The notes under the pieces are model-generated. The model was not told the origin of the DNA. It was given only the letters and a program-made list of their open reading frames with translations, and searched no databases. Shown here one piece after another: positions 1 through 7,878 of a stretch of 41,997 bases of DNA. Positions within the stretch are counted from its first letter, which is position 1, and the number at the start of each line of letters is the position of its first letter. Made by a program: the position numbers and the translations under genes. The DNA is from JBNKHH01 sp050290245 (lineage in GTDB: Bacteria > Pseudomonadota > Alphaproteobacteria > Rhodobacterales > Rhodobacteraceae). Where the stretch lies: assembly GCA_050290245.1 (NCBI GenBank), contig JBNKHH010000006.1, positions 1-41,997 on the forward strand. Direction: 5' to 3'.

Positions 1-899
1 CGCGGCACGATGGCCTTCACCATGGCGAAGACAAAGAAGAAGAACGCCATCTTGGCCACCATCCAGACCGGGCCGTCCGGCAGGAAGGGGATCGGAGAAA
101 GCCAGCCGCCAAAGAACAACAGTGTCGTCAGCGCACACATCAGGAAGATGGCAATGTATTCACCAGCCATGAACAGCAGGAAGGGCGTCGAGGAATATTC
201 CACCTGATAACCCGCAACCAGTTCGGATTCCGCTTCGGGTAGATCGAACGGCGGGCGGTTCGTCTCGGCCAGCGCCGAGATAAAGAACAGGAACACCATC
301 GGGAAATGCGGCAGCCAGTACCAGCTGAACAGCCCCCAGCCCCCGTCCTGCGCGGCTACGATGTCGCCAAAGTTCAGCGATCCCGTCGTGATAACGATGC
401 CGATGATGATCAGGCCGATCGAGACTTCGTAGGAAATCATCTGCGCCGCCGAGCGCAGCGAGCCCAGGAACGGATACTTTGAGTTCGAGGCCCAACCGCC
501 CATGATCACGCCGTAAACTTCCAGCGAGCCGATAGCAAAGACATAGAGGATTGCGACGTTCAGGTCCGACAGAACCCAGCCCGTGTTGAACGGAATGACC
601 GCCCAGGCGATCATCGCCAAAACAAAGGACAGCATCGGCGCAAGCATAAAGACGAACCTGTCCGCCCCCGCCGGGATGATGTTTTCCTTCACCACGTATT
701 TCAGAGCGTCGGCGACAGTCTGCAACAACCCCCAGGGACCGACCACGTTCGGCCCCCGGCGCATCTGGACCGCAGCCCAGATCTTGCGGTCACCGTAGAC
801 CAGGAAAAGAAGACTGATCATCACGAATGCAACAACCAGCAGCACCTGCGCCACGATTGTCACGAGGATGCCGAGAGGTGTCGTCAGAAACTCAGCCAT
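1..899 (-). CDS. nuoH: NADH-quinone oxidoreductase subunit H (partial, C-terminus cut by window edge)
   Basis: Membrane-arm subunit of respiratory complex I at the junction with the peripheral arm; it helps form the quinone-binding chamber. About 299 codons are present, of roughly 345 expected, and the protein runs off the left edge at a hydrophobic segment followed by KAIVPR. Seen: repeated hydrophobic helices and the family signatures YGDRKIWAAVQMRRGPN near the N-terminus and ETNRPPFDLPEAESELVAGY in the middle, an acidic loop lining the quinone channel. The start ATG at 899 has an AAGAGGG Shine-Dalgarno just upstream. It follows nuoG by about 110 bases and is the last visible gene of the minus-strand nuo operon. 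Confidence 0.97.
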   Translation of the reverse strand, partial: MAEFLTTPLGILVTIVAQVLLVVAFVMISLLFLVYGDRKIWAAVQMRRGPNVVGPWGLLQTVADALKYVVKENIIPAGADRFVFMLAPMLSFVLAMIAWAVIPFNTGWVLSDLNVAILYVFAIGSLEVYGVIMGGWASNSKYPFLGSLRSAAQMISYEVSIGLIIIGIVITTGSLNFGDIVAAQDGGWGLFSWYWLPHFPMVFLFFISALAETNRPPFDLPEAESELVAGYQVEYSSTPFLLFMAGEYIAIFLMCALTTLLFFGGWLSPIPFLPDGPVWMVAKMAFFFFVFAMVKAIVP

Positions 900-1008
900 G
901 TGCCCTCTTGTTCCGTTTGCCGGAGCGTGGTTTTTGCCCGCCCCTTCTAAACCTTATCTTGGCCGCGAGCGCTAGCCCTTAGCAGCCCGCATTAACCTTT
1001 TTTCCGGC

Positions 1009-3027
1009 CTATTCGGCCGCCAGTTTCCCGGATTGCCGTTCCCGCATGTTGCCCTGAAGCTCGGCCATCAGCGGTGCAGCGCGCAAAATCGGGTTCGTCA
1101 GGAAATGCGCCGAGACGGCCAAGCCGAACTCGCCCGACCCCTCGCCCTCTGCTTCGACAGCCTGCCATTCGTTTTCCGGCACTGTATCGATCGCCTTGAA
1201 GTGCGGCACGGCCTCGACCATCTTCTGGCGCAGTTGCGCTAGGCTGTCGTACGGCAGGGTCGCGCCCAGTTCGGCGGACAACGCCCGCAGGATCGCCCAG
1301 TTTTCCTTTGCCTCGCCCGGCGGGAAGCTCGCACGCATCGCAAGCTGCGGCCGTCCTTCCGTGTTGACGAAAAGCCCGTTCTCTTCGACCCAGGCCGCGG
1401 CGGGCAAGACGATATCAGCGCGATGTGCGCCCCGGTCGCCGTGGCTGCCCTGGTAAATAACCGTCGGCCCGTCTGGAATGTCGACCTCATCGGCGCCCAG
1501 GGAATAGACGACCGACGCACCGTCCAGCGCGCCTTCCAGCCCGCCTTTCGCAGCGGCCCCAACGTCCAGAGCGCCGACCCGGCTGGCGGCCGAATGCAGC
1601 ACCAGCAGCTTCGAGCCAGAATTTTCGGCCAGCGCCATGGCATCGGCCAAAACGCCCTTGCCGCCACCAACGGTCAAGGCGCCCATACCAACGATGACCA
1701 GGCTGTTCTTGCCCACAGCATCGCTCGCCAGCGTCTCGACAGCCCGGCGCAGCTCGTCGCGTCCGGTGCCAAAGTGCTGATAGTCATAGGTCAGATCAGC
1801 CGCCTGCCCGATCAACCCGACCTGCGCTCCACGTGCCCAGGCCTTCCGGATGCGGGAATTCAGAACCGGCGCCTCATCGCGCGGGTTGGTGCCGACCAGC
1901 ATGATCAAATCAGCGCTGTCGATGTCCTCGATGCTTGCCGTCCCCACATAGGCCGAGCGGTTGCCCGCAGGCAGCTTGGCGCCGTCCGTCCGGCATTCGA
2001 TAGCCCCACCCAGACCGTCGACCAGTTCCTTCAGCGCGTAAACCGCCTCGACAGGGGCCAGATCGCCGACGACGCCAGCCACCTTGCCGCCCTTCATTGC
2101 CTTGGCGGCTGCCGAAAGGGCTTCGCCCCAGCTGGCAGCGCGCAATTTTCCGTTCTCGCGAATATAGGGCTTGTCCAGTCGCTGGCGGCGCAAACCATCC
2201 CAGGCAAAACGCGAGCGGTCCGACAACCACTCCTCGTTCACCCCGTCGTGGTTACGAGGCAGAATGCGCATGACCTCGCGTCCCTTGGCATCAACGCGGA
2301 TGTTCGATCCAAGCGCATCCATGACGTCGATAGTCTCGGTCTTCCGCAACTCCCAGGGCCGTGCCGTAAATGCATAGGGCTTGGACGTCAGCGCACCAAC
2401 AGGGCATAGGTCGACGATGTTGCCCTGCATCTCGCTGTCCAGCGTCTGCCCCAGGTAAGACGTGATCTCGGCATCTTCACCGCGTCCTGTCTGCCCCAAC
2501 TCGGGCATACCGGCCACCTCGGTGATGAAGCGCACACAGCGCGTGCAGGAAATGCAACGCGTCATTTCGGATTTGACCAGCGGCCCCAGCTCAAGATTGT
2601 CCACCGCACGCTTCGGCTCACGGTAGCGGCTGAAATCCACGCCATAGGCCATGGCCTGGTCCTGAAGATCGCACTCACCGCCCTGATCGCAGATCGGACA
2701 ATCCAAGGGATGGTTGATCAAAAGGAATTCCATCACCCCTTCGCGGGCCTTCTTGACCATCGGGCTGTTGGTCTTGACGACCGGGGGCTGACCCTCGGGA
2801 CCGGGGCGCAGATCGCGCACCTGCATTGCGCAGCTTGCTGCCGGCTTCGGAGGACCGCCGACCACTTCGACAAGGCACATCCGGCAGTTGCCGGCGATCG
2901 ACAGGCGCTCGTGATAGCAGAAACGCGGGATTTCGATCCCCGCCTGCTCGGCTGCCTGGATGAGCGTCAACGCACCGTCGACCTCAACCTCTTGGTCATC
3001 AATGATAAGCTTGCGCAGATCGGACAT
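1009..3027 (-). CDS. nuoG: NADH-quinone oxidoreductase subunit G
   Basis: Large iron-sulfur subunit of the complex I peripheral arm, passing electrons from NuoF towards NuoB. The 672 residues fit the alphaproteobacterial/mitochondrial form rather than the ~900-residue E. coli form. Visible ligands: an N-terminal [2Fe-2S] site at C37, C48, C51 and C66; the His/Cys-liganded cluster at H106, C110, C113 and C119; a [4Fe-4S] site at C158, C161, C164 and C208. The C-terminal two thirds is a molybdopterin-oxidoreductase-like fold (for example the YQGSHGDRGAHRADIVLPAA segment) that is not expected to bind Mo in complex I. It lies 46 bases after a DUF5333 gene and upstream of nuoH. Confidence 0.98.
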   Translation of the reverse strand: MSDLRKLIIDDQEVEVDGALTLIQAAEQAGIEIPRFCYHERLSIAGNCRMCLVEVVGGPPKPAASCAMQVRDLRPGPEGQPPVVKTNSPMVKKAREGVMEFLLINHPLDCPICDQGGECDLQDQAMAYGVDFSRYREPKRAVDNLELGPLVKSEMTRCISCTRCVRFITEVAGMPELGQTGRGEDAEITSYLGQTLDSEMQGNIVDLCPVGALTSKPYAFTARPWELRKTETIDVMDALGSNIRVDAKGREVMRILPRNHDGVNEEWLSDRSRFAWDGLRRQRLDKPYIRENGKLRAASWGEALSAAAKAMKGGKVAGVVGDLAPVEAVYALKELVDGLGGAIECRTDGAKLPAGNRSAYVGTASIEDIDSADLIMLVGTNPRDEAPVLNSRIRKAWARGAQVGLIGQAADLTYDYQHFGTGRDELRRAVETLASDAVGKNSLVIVGMGALTVGGGKGVLADAMALAENSGSKLLVLHSAASRVGALDVGAAAKGGLEGALDGASVVYSLGADEVDIPDGPTVIYQGSHGDRGAHRADIVLPAAAWVEENGLFVNTEGRPQLAMRASFPPGEAKENWAILRALSAELGATLPYDSLAQLRQKMVEAVPHFKAIDTVPENEWQAVEAEGEGSGEFGLAVSAHFLTNPILRAAPLMAELQGNMRERQSGKLAAE

Positions 3028-3073
3028 GGCCTCGGGTCCCTTTTGGGTTCCGCCGCCACGGTCCTGGCGGCCG

Positions 3074-3472
3074 TTATTTGGCCCGCAGAAGCTTTCCTGC
3101 GGCGCTGCCCTTGGCTATTTCTTCAAGGCCGACAGTGCAATAGCCTTCCGGGTTTTTTGGCGATGCGCCACGTTCGGCAAGATCCGCACGGATCTGAGCT
3201 CTCAACTTCTCTTTTTCCGATTTATTATCAATAAGTTCTTGAATCTGAGACTCGGAATAGCCGCTGTCTCGGGCATAGCGTTCCAGAGATTTGAGGTAAT
3301 AATAGGCGCGCAAAAGTCGTGGCGAGATGTCGTCACAGTTCTTTCGAACTTCGTCGGCGAGTCCAATCGCATAAAAACCCTTCACAACCACCGGGTTCTC
3401 ATGAAGAGGTGTCAGGGCCTGTGAAATGGTCGGAAAGCCTACCAAAACAGTCGCAGCAAAAATCTTCCACAT
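3074..3472 (-). CDS. Secreted DUF5333-type protein of the nuo operon (copy A)
   Basis: Unknown function. The 132-residue product begins with a Sec signal peptide (MWKIFAATVLVGFPTISQA), followed by a mainly helical mature domain with two cysteines (KNCDD, GYCTV). I assign it to DUF5333, a family I know from Rhodobacteraceae nuo operons. It resembles the next gene upstream in transcription (3709-4116) in order of elements: a helix with Cys, a GYSE/GYTE turn, then a C-terminal Cys helix ending G-x-x-x-G-[KR]-[LY]-L. The frame is open further upstream to 3772, but ATG 3472 gives the signal peptide at the N-terminus. A periplasmic complex I-associated or assembly role is only inference from location. 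Confidence 0.8.
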   Translation of the reverse strand: MWKIFAATVLVGFPTISQALTPLHENPVVVKGFYAIGLADEVRKNCDDISPRLLRAYYYLKSLERYARDSGYSESQIQELIDNKSEKEKLRAQIRADLAERGASPKNPEGYCTVGLEEIAKGSAAGKLLRAK

Positions 3473-3684
3473 GAAAGTCTCACACTTGGCCGCAGCGGGT
3501 CCCGCTCCCCGCCCGGTCTGCCTGATATAGGGGGTGCCGCTCCAATTGGGGAGACTCTTCACGATCCATGGGCGAATTCTCGCGGTCCGTGTTCGACTAC
3601 TCTGCGCAAACAACCGAAAAACAAGGGGATTCAACTCCGACGCAGTGCGTGAGAAGTGTTTCGGTATTTTACAGAAATGAAGAC

Positions 3685-3703
3685 GGGGCGCCACATGCGC
3701 CCC
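3685..3703 (-). terminator. Perfect hairpin just after the DUF5333 copy B stop
   Basis: GGGGCGC (3685-3691) and GCGCCCC (3697-3703) form a perfect 7-bp stem with a 5-base loop, five bases after the stop codon of the 3709-4116 gene. On the minus strand it is followed by GTCTTCATTTCTG, which is T-containing but lacks a clean T run. It could be a weak terminator or an mRNA-stabilising 3' hairpin inside the nuo transcript. Confidence 0.5.
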
Positions 3704-3708
3704 ACCTC

Positions 3709-4116
3709 CTAGATCAGATAGCGGCCGATCTGTGTTCCCCGAGCTTTCTCGCGGCGTCCTGCCGCGCACCAACTCGCCTCGTTCAGGACGTTGATGTCCC
3801 GGTCGACGATCATTTGCACCGCCTGTTGCTCGAAGCGGGGATCCGAATCCAACTGGCGCGAGGCATAGTCAAGATCGCGCTCGGTGTATCCTGCCTCCAC
3901 CAGCCGAAGCGCAAGGTCGTTCATCACCTTGTCTTCCCGCGCTGTGTTGTAGCGAAGGCTCCCGCACTCTTCGGCAATTGTCTCGGCGAATGCAGCCTGC
4001 ATTACAGTGTCGATGAAGCTTGGCGGAAGAGCCTTGACTGGTTGCGAACTCGTCGATCCGCAGGCCGACAGCGCGAGGGCCCCGCCAAGAGCAAGGATGG
4101 TATTACGAATGGTCAA
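3709..4116 (-). CDS. DUF5333-type lipoprotein of the nuo operon (copy B), TTG start
   Basis: Unknown function; 135 residues with a lipoprotein signal (ILALGGALALSACGS), so probably a lipid-anchored periplasmic protein. The downstream helical domain parallels the 3074-3472 product (ECGSLRYN, LVEAGYTERDLDY, ASWCAAGRREKARG), suggesting an old tandem duplication. I place the start at TTG 4116 because AGGGAGAG lies 4 bases upstream and the signal peptide then begins at residue 1; the ATG at 4203 would add an uncharged, unlikely leader. It is followed by a hairpin and a 236-base gap before copy A. Confidence 0.75.
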   Translation of the reverse strand: MTIRNTILALGGALALSACGSTSSQPVKALPPSFIDTVMQAAFAETIAEECGSLRYNTAREDKVMNDLALRLVEAGYTERDLDYASRQLDSDPRFEQQAVQMIVDRDINVLNEASWCAAGRREKARGTQIGRYLI

Positions 4117-4277
4117 GGCGCTCTCCCTAATAAAATCAGTCGGTTGCCTCTTAGGGGTGGAATTGGGCACGTTTTGGGACAAACTATGTGCACAAAGCGC
4201 CACGGAACCCGCGTTGCGCTTGCCCGGCCTGACGATGCCAGTCGCCTTGACGGGTCCCTGTCTGGTTTGAGCGACGA

Positions 4278-4631
4278 TTACCGCGCGAGGCAGCGTCCCG
4301 AAAACACCATGCTCGCCCCCTCCCGCGCGAACGACCAGTCGCCCGTGTCAGGGTTGATCAGCCATTCCACCTCGGAGCCGCCATATGTCTTGAGGCAATA
4401 GCGCGTGGCCGGAAACCGCACGGATTCGCGCACCGCATCCACGCCAACGCCACCTGCTTTGACCGTCACGACGAAATCGCGCCGGTCGTCCGCGCGCGAC
4501 AGCTTTGCACGATATGGCAAGGCGCCCTGCGGTGTTGCGCCCCACAGCCCGTTCCAGGCGTCCCCAATCGTTGAACAACCTGCCAAAGGCAGTGTCGCCA
4601 AAACAACCATCGAAAAGAAAAACCCGCGCAT
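4278..4631 (-). CDS. Small lipoprotein of the nuo operon, unknown function
   Basis: The 117-residue product has a clear lipobox (LPLAGC, Cys19) after a short hydrophobic leader, so it should be exported and lipidated. The mature part (SVRFPATRYCLKTYGGSEVEW, then DTGDWSFAREG) looks like a compact beta-rich domain with a second Cys and a third near the C-terminus. I do not recognise a named family. It starts 10 bases after the zinc-ribbon gene, so both probably share the nuo transcript. A longer-frame start at 4635 belongs to another frame and is rejected. Confidence 0.75.
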   Translation of the reverse strand: MRGFFFSMVVLATLPLAGCSTIGDAWNGLWGATPQGALPYRAKLSRADDRRDFVVTVKAGGVGVDAVRESVRFPATRYCLKTYGGSEVEWLINPDTGDWSFAREGASMVFSGRCLAR

Positions 4632-4641
4632 ACACCCGCCC

Positions 4642-5034
4642 CTACCGGTCCAATCGTCTCAGCAATGTGCCGACGTTTGACTCATTCTGCAACGCCGTCT
4701 CGATCTCGTCGCAACTTTCCGGATCATTGGCATTGGCAACCGGGGGATAAAACACCCAACCCGACACGGTCGAAACCCCTTTTCGCTCGAACCATTCCAT
4801 CCAGGCAGTATCCGTCAGAGAATAGTCGTCGCACGACATTGCCAGATCATAGGCCTGTCTCAGGGGATCGCGACCAAATCCTCCGATATAGGCCGCAATA
4901 CCGGTGACCAGAACGACAAGCAGAACGGCGTCCAGCTTGCGAAATCCGGTGACAAGATCCCTGCCGCACCAGGTACACCGGCTCCAGTGCACCTCTCGAT
5001 CCTGATTGCAGTCCGGGCAGAAGCGTTGGCTCAC
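4642..5034 (-). CDS. Zinc-ribbon, single-pass membrane protein coupled to nuoF
   Basis: The 130-residue product opens with two CxxC pairs (CPDC and CTWC, about residues 6-23), a likely zinc ribbon, then one transmembrane helix (LDAVLLVVLVTGIAAYIGGF) and a soluble C-terminal part with two cysteines (MSCDD, ESCDE). The GTG start at 5034 overlaps the nuoF stop in a GTGA arrangement, indicating translational coupling, so the longer open frame inside nuoF is not used. It lies between nuoF and a lipoprotein. Function unknown; a complex I assembly or cluster-delivery role is speculation based on context. Confidence 0.75.
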   Translation of the reverse strand: MSQRFCPDCNQDREVHWSRCTWCGRDLVTGFRKLDAVLLVVLVTGIAAYIGGFGRDPLRQAYDLAMSCDDYSLTDTAWMEWFERKGVSTVSGWVFYPPVANANDPESCDEIETALQNESNVGTLLRRLDR

Positions 5035-6329
5035 TCGGCAGCGACAGCGCTCGCCCGACCGGTCTGCTGTGCCTTGATGCGATCCTCGATCTCGTCGCGG
5101 AAATGGCGGATCAGACCCTGGATCGGCCAGGCAGCCGCATCGCCCAAGGCACAGATCGTATGGCCCTCGACCTGTTTGGTGACGTCCAGAAGCATGTCGA
5201 TTTCTTCGACTTCGGCCTCCCCCTTCACAAGGCGGTCCATCACGCGCATCATCCAGCCCGTGCCTTCGCGGCAAGGCGTGCACTGTCCGCAGCTTTCGTG
5301 CTTGTAAAACTTCGACAGCCGCCAGATCGCCTTGATGATGTCGGTCGAATTGTCCATGACGATCACGGCCGCCGTACCCAGGCCCGACCGCTGCTCGCGC
5401 AGCCAGTCGAAGTCCATGATGCACTCTTCTTTCATGATCTTGCCTGGCAGGCAGGGCACCGACGAGCCGCCGGGAATGACCGCTTTCAGGTTCTTCCAGC
5501 CGCCGCGAATGCCGCCGCAATGCTTTTCGATCAGCTCTTCAAAACTGATCGACATGGCTTCTTCGACCACACATGGGTTTTCGACATGGCCCGAGATCGC
5601 GAACAGCTTGGTGCCCGCGTTGTTCGGACGGCCAAAGCCCGCGAACCACTCGGGTCCGCGCCGCAGGATCGTCGGAACCACTGCAATCGACTCCACGTTG
5701 TTCACCGTGGTCGGGCAGCCATAAAGGCCCGCGCCCGCAGGGAACGGCGGCTTCATACGCGGCATGCCCTTCTTGCCCTCAAGGCTTTCCAGGAGGGCGG
5801 TTTCCTCGCCACAGATATAGGCACCTGCTCCGTGATGCAGGAACAGGTCGAAATCCCAGCCCGAACCAGCAGCGTTCTTGCCCAGAAGACCGGCGTCATA
5901 GCATTCGTCGATGGCGTTCTGCAGCGCCTCGCGCTCGCGGATGTATTCGCCGCGCAGATAGATGTAACAGGTGTTGGCGTTCATCGCGAAGGATGCGATC
6001 AGGCAGCCCTCGATCAACGTGTGCGGATCATGGCGCATGATCTCGCGGTCCTTGCAGGTCCCCGGTTCGGATTCGTCGGCGTTCACCACAAGGTACGACG
6101 GACGCCCGTCGCTTTCGTTGGGCATGAACGACCACTTCAGACCAGTCGGGAAACCAGCGCCGCCCCGGCCACGCAGACCGGATGCCTTCATCTGGTCAAC
6201 GATCCAGTCGCGCCCCTTCTGGATGATCCCCGCCGTGCCGTCCCAATGGCCGCGCGCCTTCGCGCCTGCCAGGGTGCGGTCGTGCATCCCGTAAAGGTTG
6301 GTAAAGATGCGATCCTTGTCTTGCAGCAT
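5031..6329 (-). CDS. nuoF: NADH-quinone oxidoreductase subunit F (NADH- and FMN-binding)
   Basis: Catalytic entry subunit of complex I: oxidises NADH and passes electrons through FMN to the iron-sulfur chain. The length of 432 residues is normal. Visible: the glycine-rich nucleotide loop GLRGRGGAGFPTGLKW (51-66), the FMN region NADESEPGTCKDRE (83-96), HHGAGAYICGEETAL, and the [4Fe-4S] ligands C347, C350 and C353 (ESCGQCTPCREG) with C393. Its stop codon overlaps the GTG start of the zinc-ribbon gene, and its start is 15 bases after the DUF5337 gene stop. Confidence 0.98.
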   Translation of the reverse strand: MLQDKDRIFTNLYGMHDRTLAGAKARGHWDGTAGIIQKGRDWIVDQMKASGLRGRGGAGFPTGLKWSFMPNESDGRPSYLVVNADESEPGTCKDREIMRHDPHTLIEGCLIASFAMNANTCYIYLRGEYIREREALQNAIDECYDAGLLGKNAAGSGWDFDLFLHHGAGAYICGEETALLESLEGKKGMPRMKPPFPAGAGLYGCPTTVNNVESIAVVPTILRRGPEWFAGFGRPNNAGTKLFAISGHVENPCVVEEAMSISFEELIEKHCGGIRGGWKNLKAVIPGGSSVPCLPGKIMKEECIMDFDWLREQRSGLGTAAVIVMDNSTDIIKAIWRLSKFYKHESCGQCTPCREGTGWMMRVMDRLVKGEAEVEEIDMLLDVTKQVEGHTICALGDAAAWPIQGLIRHFRDEIEDRIKAQQTGRASAVAAE

Positions 6330-6344
6330 CAGCCTATCCCGCCA

Positions 6345-6572
6345 TCACTCGTTGTCCCGGCTCTTGCGCCAGATTTGCCATGTCACGATCAGCGCCCAGA
6401 GAAAACCCGCAAGCGCTAAAAGATCGAACAGAAATACGTACTGGTCAGGCAGACCGATCTTGCCACCGATCCACTGAGCCGCCATCCACAGGATCGCCGT
6501 CAAAGCAATGACGAGCGAAACGACCCGTCCCTGCCGCGCGGCTGCTTTTCCTGTTTCTGCGTTTCCGCTCAT
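6345..6572 (-). CDS. DUF5337-type small membrane protein of the nuo operon
   Basis: About 75 residues with a basic N-terminus (AARQGRVVS) and two hydrophobic helices (LVIALTAILWMAAQWIGG and FLFDLLALAGFLWALIVTW) ending in a charged tail. It matches my recollection of DUF5337, a Rhodobacteraceae family found between nuoE and nuoF. Start choice is uncertain: ATG 6572 (MSGN) is used, but ATG 6593 or 6581 are in frame and nothing in the Shine-Dalgarno region decides. Role unknown; co-transcription with nuoE/nuoF is inferred from spacing. Confidence 0.7.
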   Translation of the reverse strand: MSGNAETGKAAARQGRVVSLVIALTAILWMAAQWIGGKIGLPDQYVFLFDLLALAGFLWALIVTWQIWRKSRDNE

Positions 6573-6672
6573 CCGCCGTTCCATTCTCGACATCTGTCCA
6601 AAGCTATACCGCCCGGCCCATTTGTCGTGCAACGATCCATTTCCGGCATGGTCGCCGCCAATTCGTCAAAGC

Positions 6673-7812
6673 CTAGTAAACGTCGCCGTCATCCACGCGC
6701 TTGGAAAACTCGGTCTCGCCGCCCGTCGCCAGAAGACGTGCCTGCTCGATCCAGTTGTCGCGGCTGACCCGGCCCTTGAAACCCTTCAGGTTGTCGTCGA
6801 CCCAGGCCACTTCCTCGGCACTCCAGCCGGCGATCTGGTCAAAGTGATAGAAACCCAACTCGTTCAAAAGGGTTTCAAGCTTTGGCCCGACGCCCTTGAT
6901 CTTCTTCAGATCGTCGGCCTTTCCATCGCGCGCCGCGCTCAGACCCTCGGGCTTTACGCCCTCACCGGCAAAGGCCGACGCCTCCTTTGGTGCAGGGCTG
7001 GCGGCCTTCTGCTCTTCGGCTTCATCCTTGGCCGCAGGCTTCGCCTCGGGTGTTTTCTTCGCCACGGGCTTCGCTGGCGCAGGCTTGGCCTTGGGCGCAG
7101 CGCCCTTGCCCAGCCAGGGCGTGGTCAGCGGAACTTCGGTACCGTCGATCCGCTTGACGGTCTCGCCAAGGTCCACGGCAAGCTGAACGCTCGCGTTATA
7201 CTGTGTCTTGCCGCTTTCGAACTCGGTCAGGCTGGTCAGCCCGCCAAGGGGCTCGGCCGCATAGCGCCCGTTCTGCGGCCCCGGCACCGGAACCTTGCCC
7301 GCCGCCAGTTCGTCGAGAATCTCTCCAAACCTTTTGGCGGTCAGATCCTCATAATAATCCTTGCCGATCTGCGCCATCGGTGCGTTTGCGCAGGCGCCCA
7401 GACATTCGACCTCTTCCCAGGTGAACTTGCCGTCATCCGACAGCGTGTGAGCGCTCGGCGCAATCTTTTCCTTGCAGACCGCGATCAGATCTTCGGCGCC
7501 GCAAATCATACAGCTCGTCGTGCCGCAGACCTGGACATGCGCGACGCTACCAGTCGGCGTGAGCTGGAACATGAAATAGAACGACGCGACTTCAAGCACC
7601 CGGATATAGGCCATGCCCAGCATCGCCGCGATCGCTTCGATCGCCGGACGGCTCAGCCAGCCCTCCTGCTCCTGCGCGCGCCACAACAGCGGAATGACCG
7701 CGCTGGCCTGGCGGCCTTCGGGATACTTGGTGATCTGAGCCTCGGCCCAGGCCTGGTTGGCGGGCGTAAAGGCAAAGCTTTCGGGTTGCTCTGGGTGAAG
7801 ACGGCGAAGCAT
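6673..7812 (-). CDS. nuoE: NADH-quinone oxidoreductase subunit E with C-terminal helix-hairpin-helix-like extension
   Basis: Complex I [2Fe-2S] subunit; thioredoxin-like core in about residues 1-180 with ligands C96, C101, C137 and C141 (VCGTTSC and CLGAC). At 379 residues it is much longer than the usual ~170-240. After a region to about 235 comes an Ala/Lys/Pro/Glu linker (236-298) and then a 65-residue domain (300-366) starting DDLKKIKGVGPKLETLL, a helix-hairpin-helix-like pattern, continuing FDQIAGW and FKGRVSRDNWIEQA. The same domain ends ribosomal protein L21 at 39402-40058. Transcribed between nuoD (66-base gap) and the DUF5337 gene. The function of the tail is unknown. Confidence 0.95.
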   Translation of the reverse strand: MLRRLHPEQPESFAFTPANQAWAEAQITKYPEGRQASAVIPLLWRAQEQEGWLSRPAIEAIAAMLGMAYIRVLEVASFYFMFQLTPTGSVAHVQVCGTTSCMICGAEDLIAVCKEKIAPSAHTLSDDGKFTWEEVECLGACANAPMAQIGKDYYEDLTAKRFGEILDELAAGKVPVPGPQNGRYAAEPLGGLTSLTEFESGKTQYNASVQLAVDLGETVKRIDGTEVPLTTPWLGKGAAPKAKPAPAKPVAKKTPEAKPAAKDEAEEQKAASPAPKEASAFAGEGVKPEGLSAARDGKADDLKKIKGVGPKLETLLNELGFYHFDQIAGWSAEEVAWVDDNLKGFKGRVSRDNWIEQARLLATGGETEFSKRVDDGDVY

Positions 7813-7878
7813 GTCGTTCCCTTTAGTGTTCTTTGCGTACGGGGTTCATGACGCAGGCGCGTCCTTCCATCAGCGGAC

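Noticed and set aside
1423..2409. A 328-residue open frame on the plus strand, antisense to nuoG
   Set aside because: No family motif, no ribosome-binding site and an amino-acid mix rich in Arg/Gln/Ala as expected of a reverse reading of a high-GC gene; nuoG on the other strand is certain.
3074..3772. Longer version (232 residues) of the DUF5333 copy A gene
   Set aside because: The first 100 residues are non-conserved-looking and Arg-rich, run across the intergenic hairpin, and would bury the signal peptide inside the protein.
5103..6419. A 438-residue plus-strand open frame antisense to nuoF
   Set aside because: Same reason: it mirrors the nuoF coding region, shows no recognisable domain and lies opposite a gene with all expected iron-sulfur ligands.
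6508..7851. A 447-residue plus-strand open frame antisense to nuoE
   Set aside because: It covers nuoE exactly and contains long Arg/Leu/Gly runs that come from reading the Ala/Lys/Pro linker backwards.
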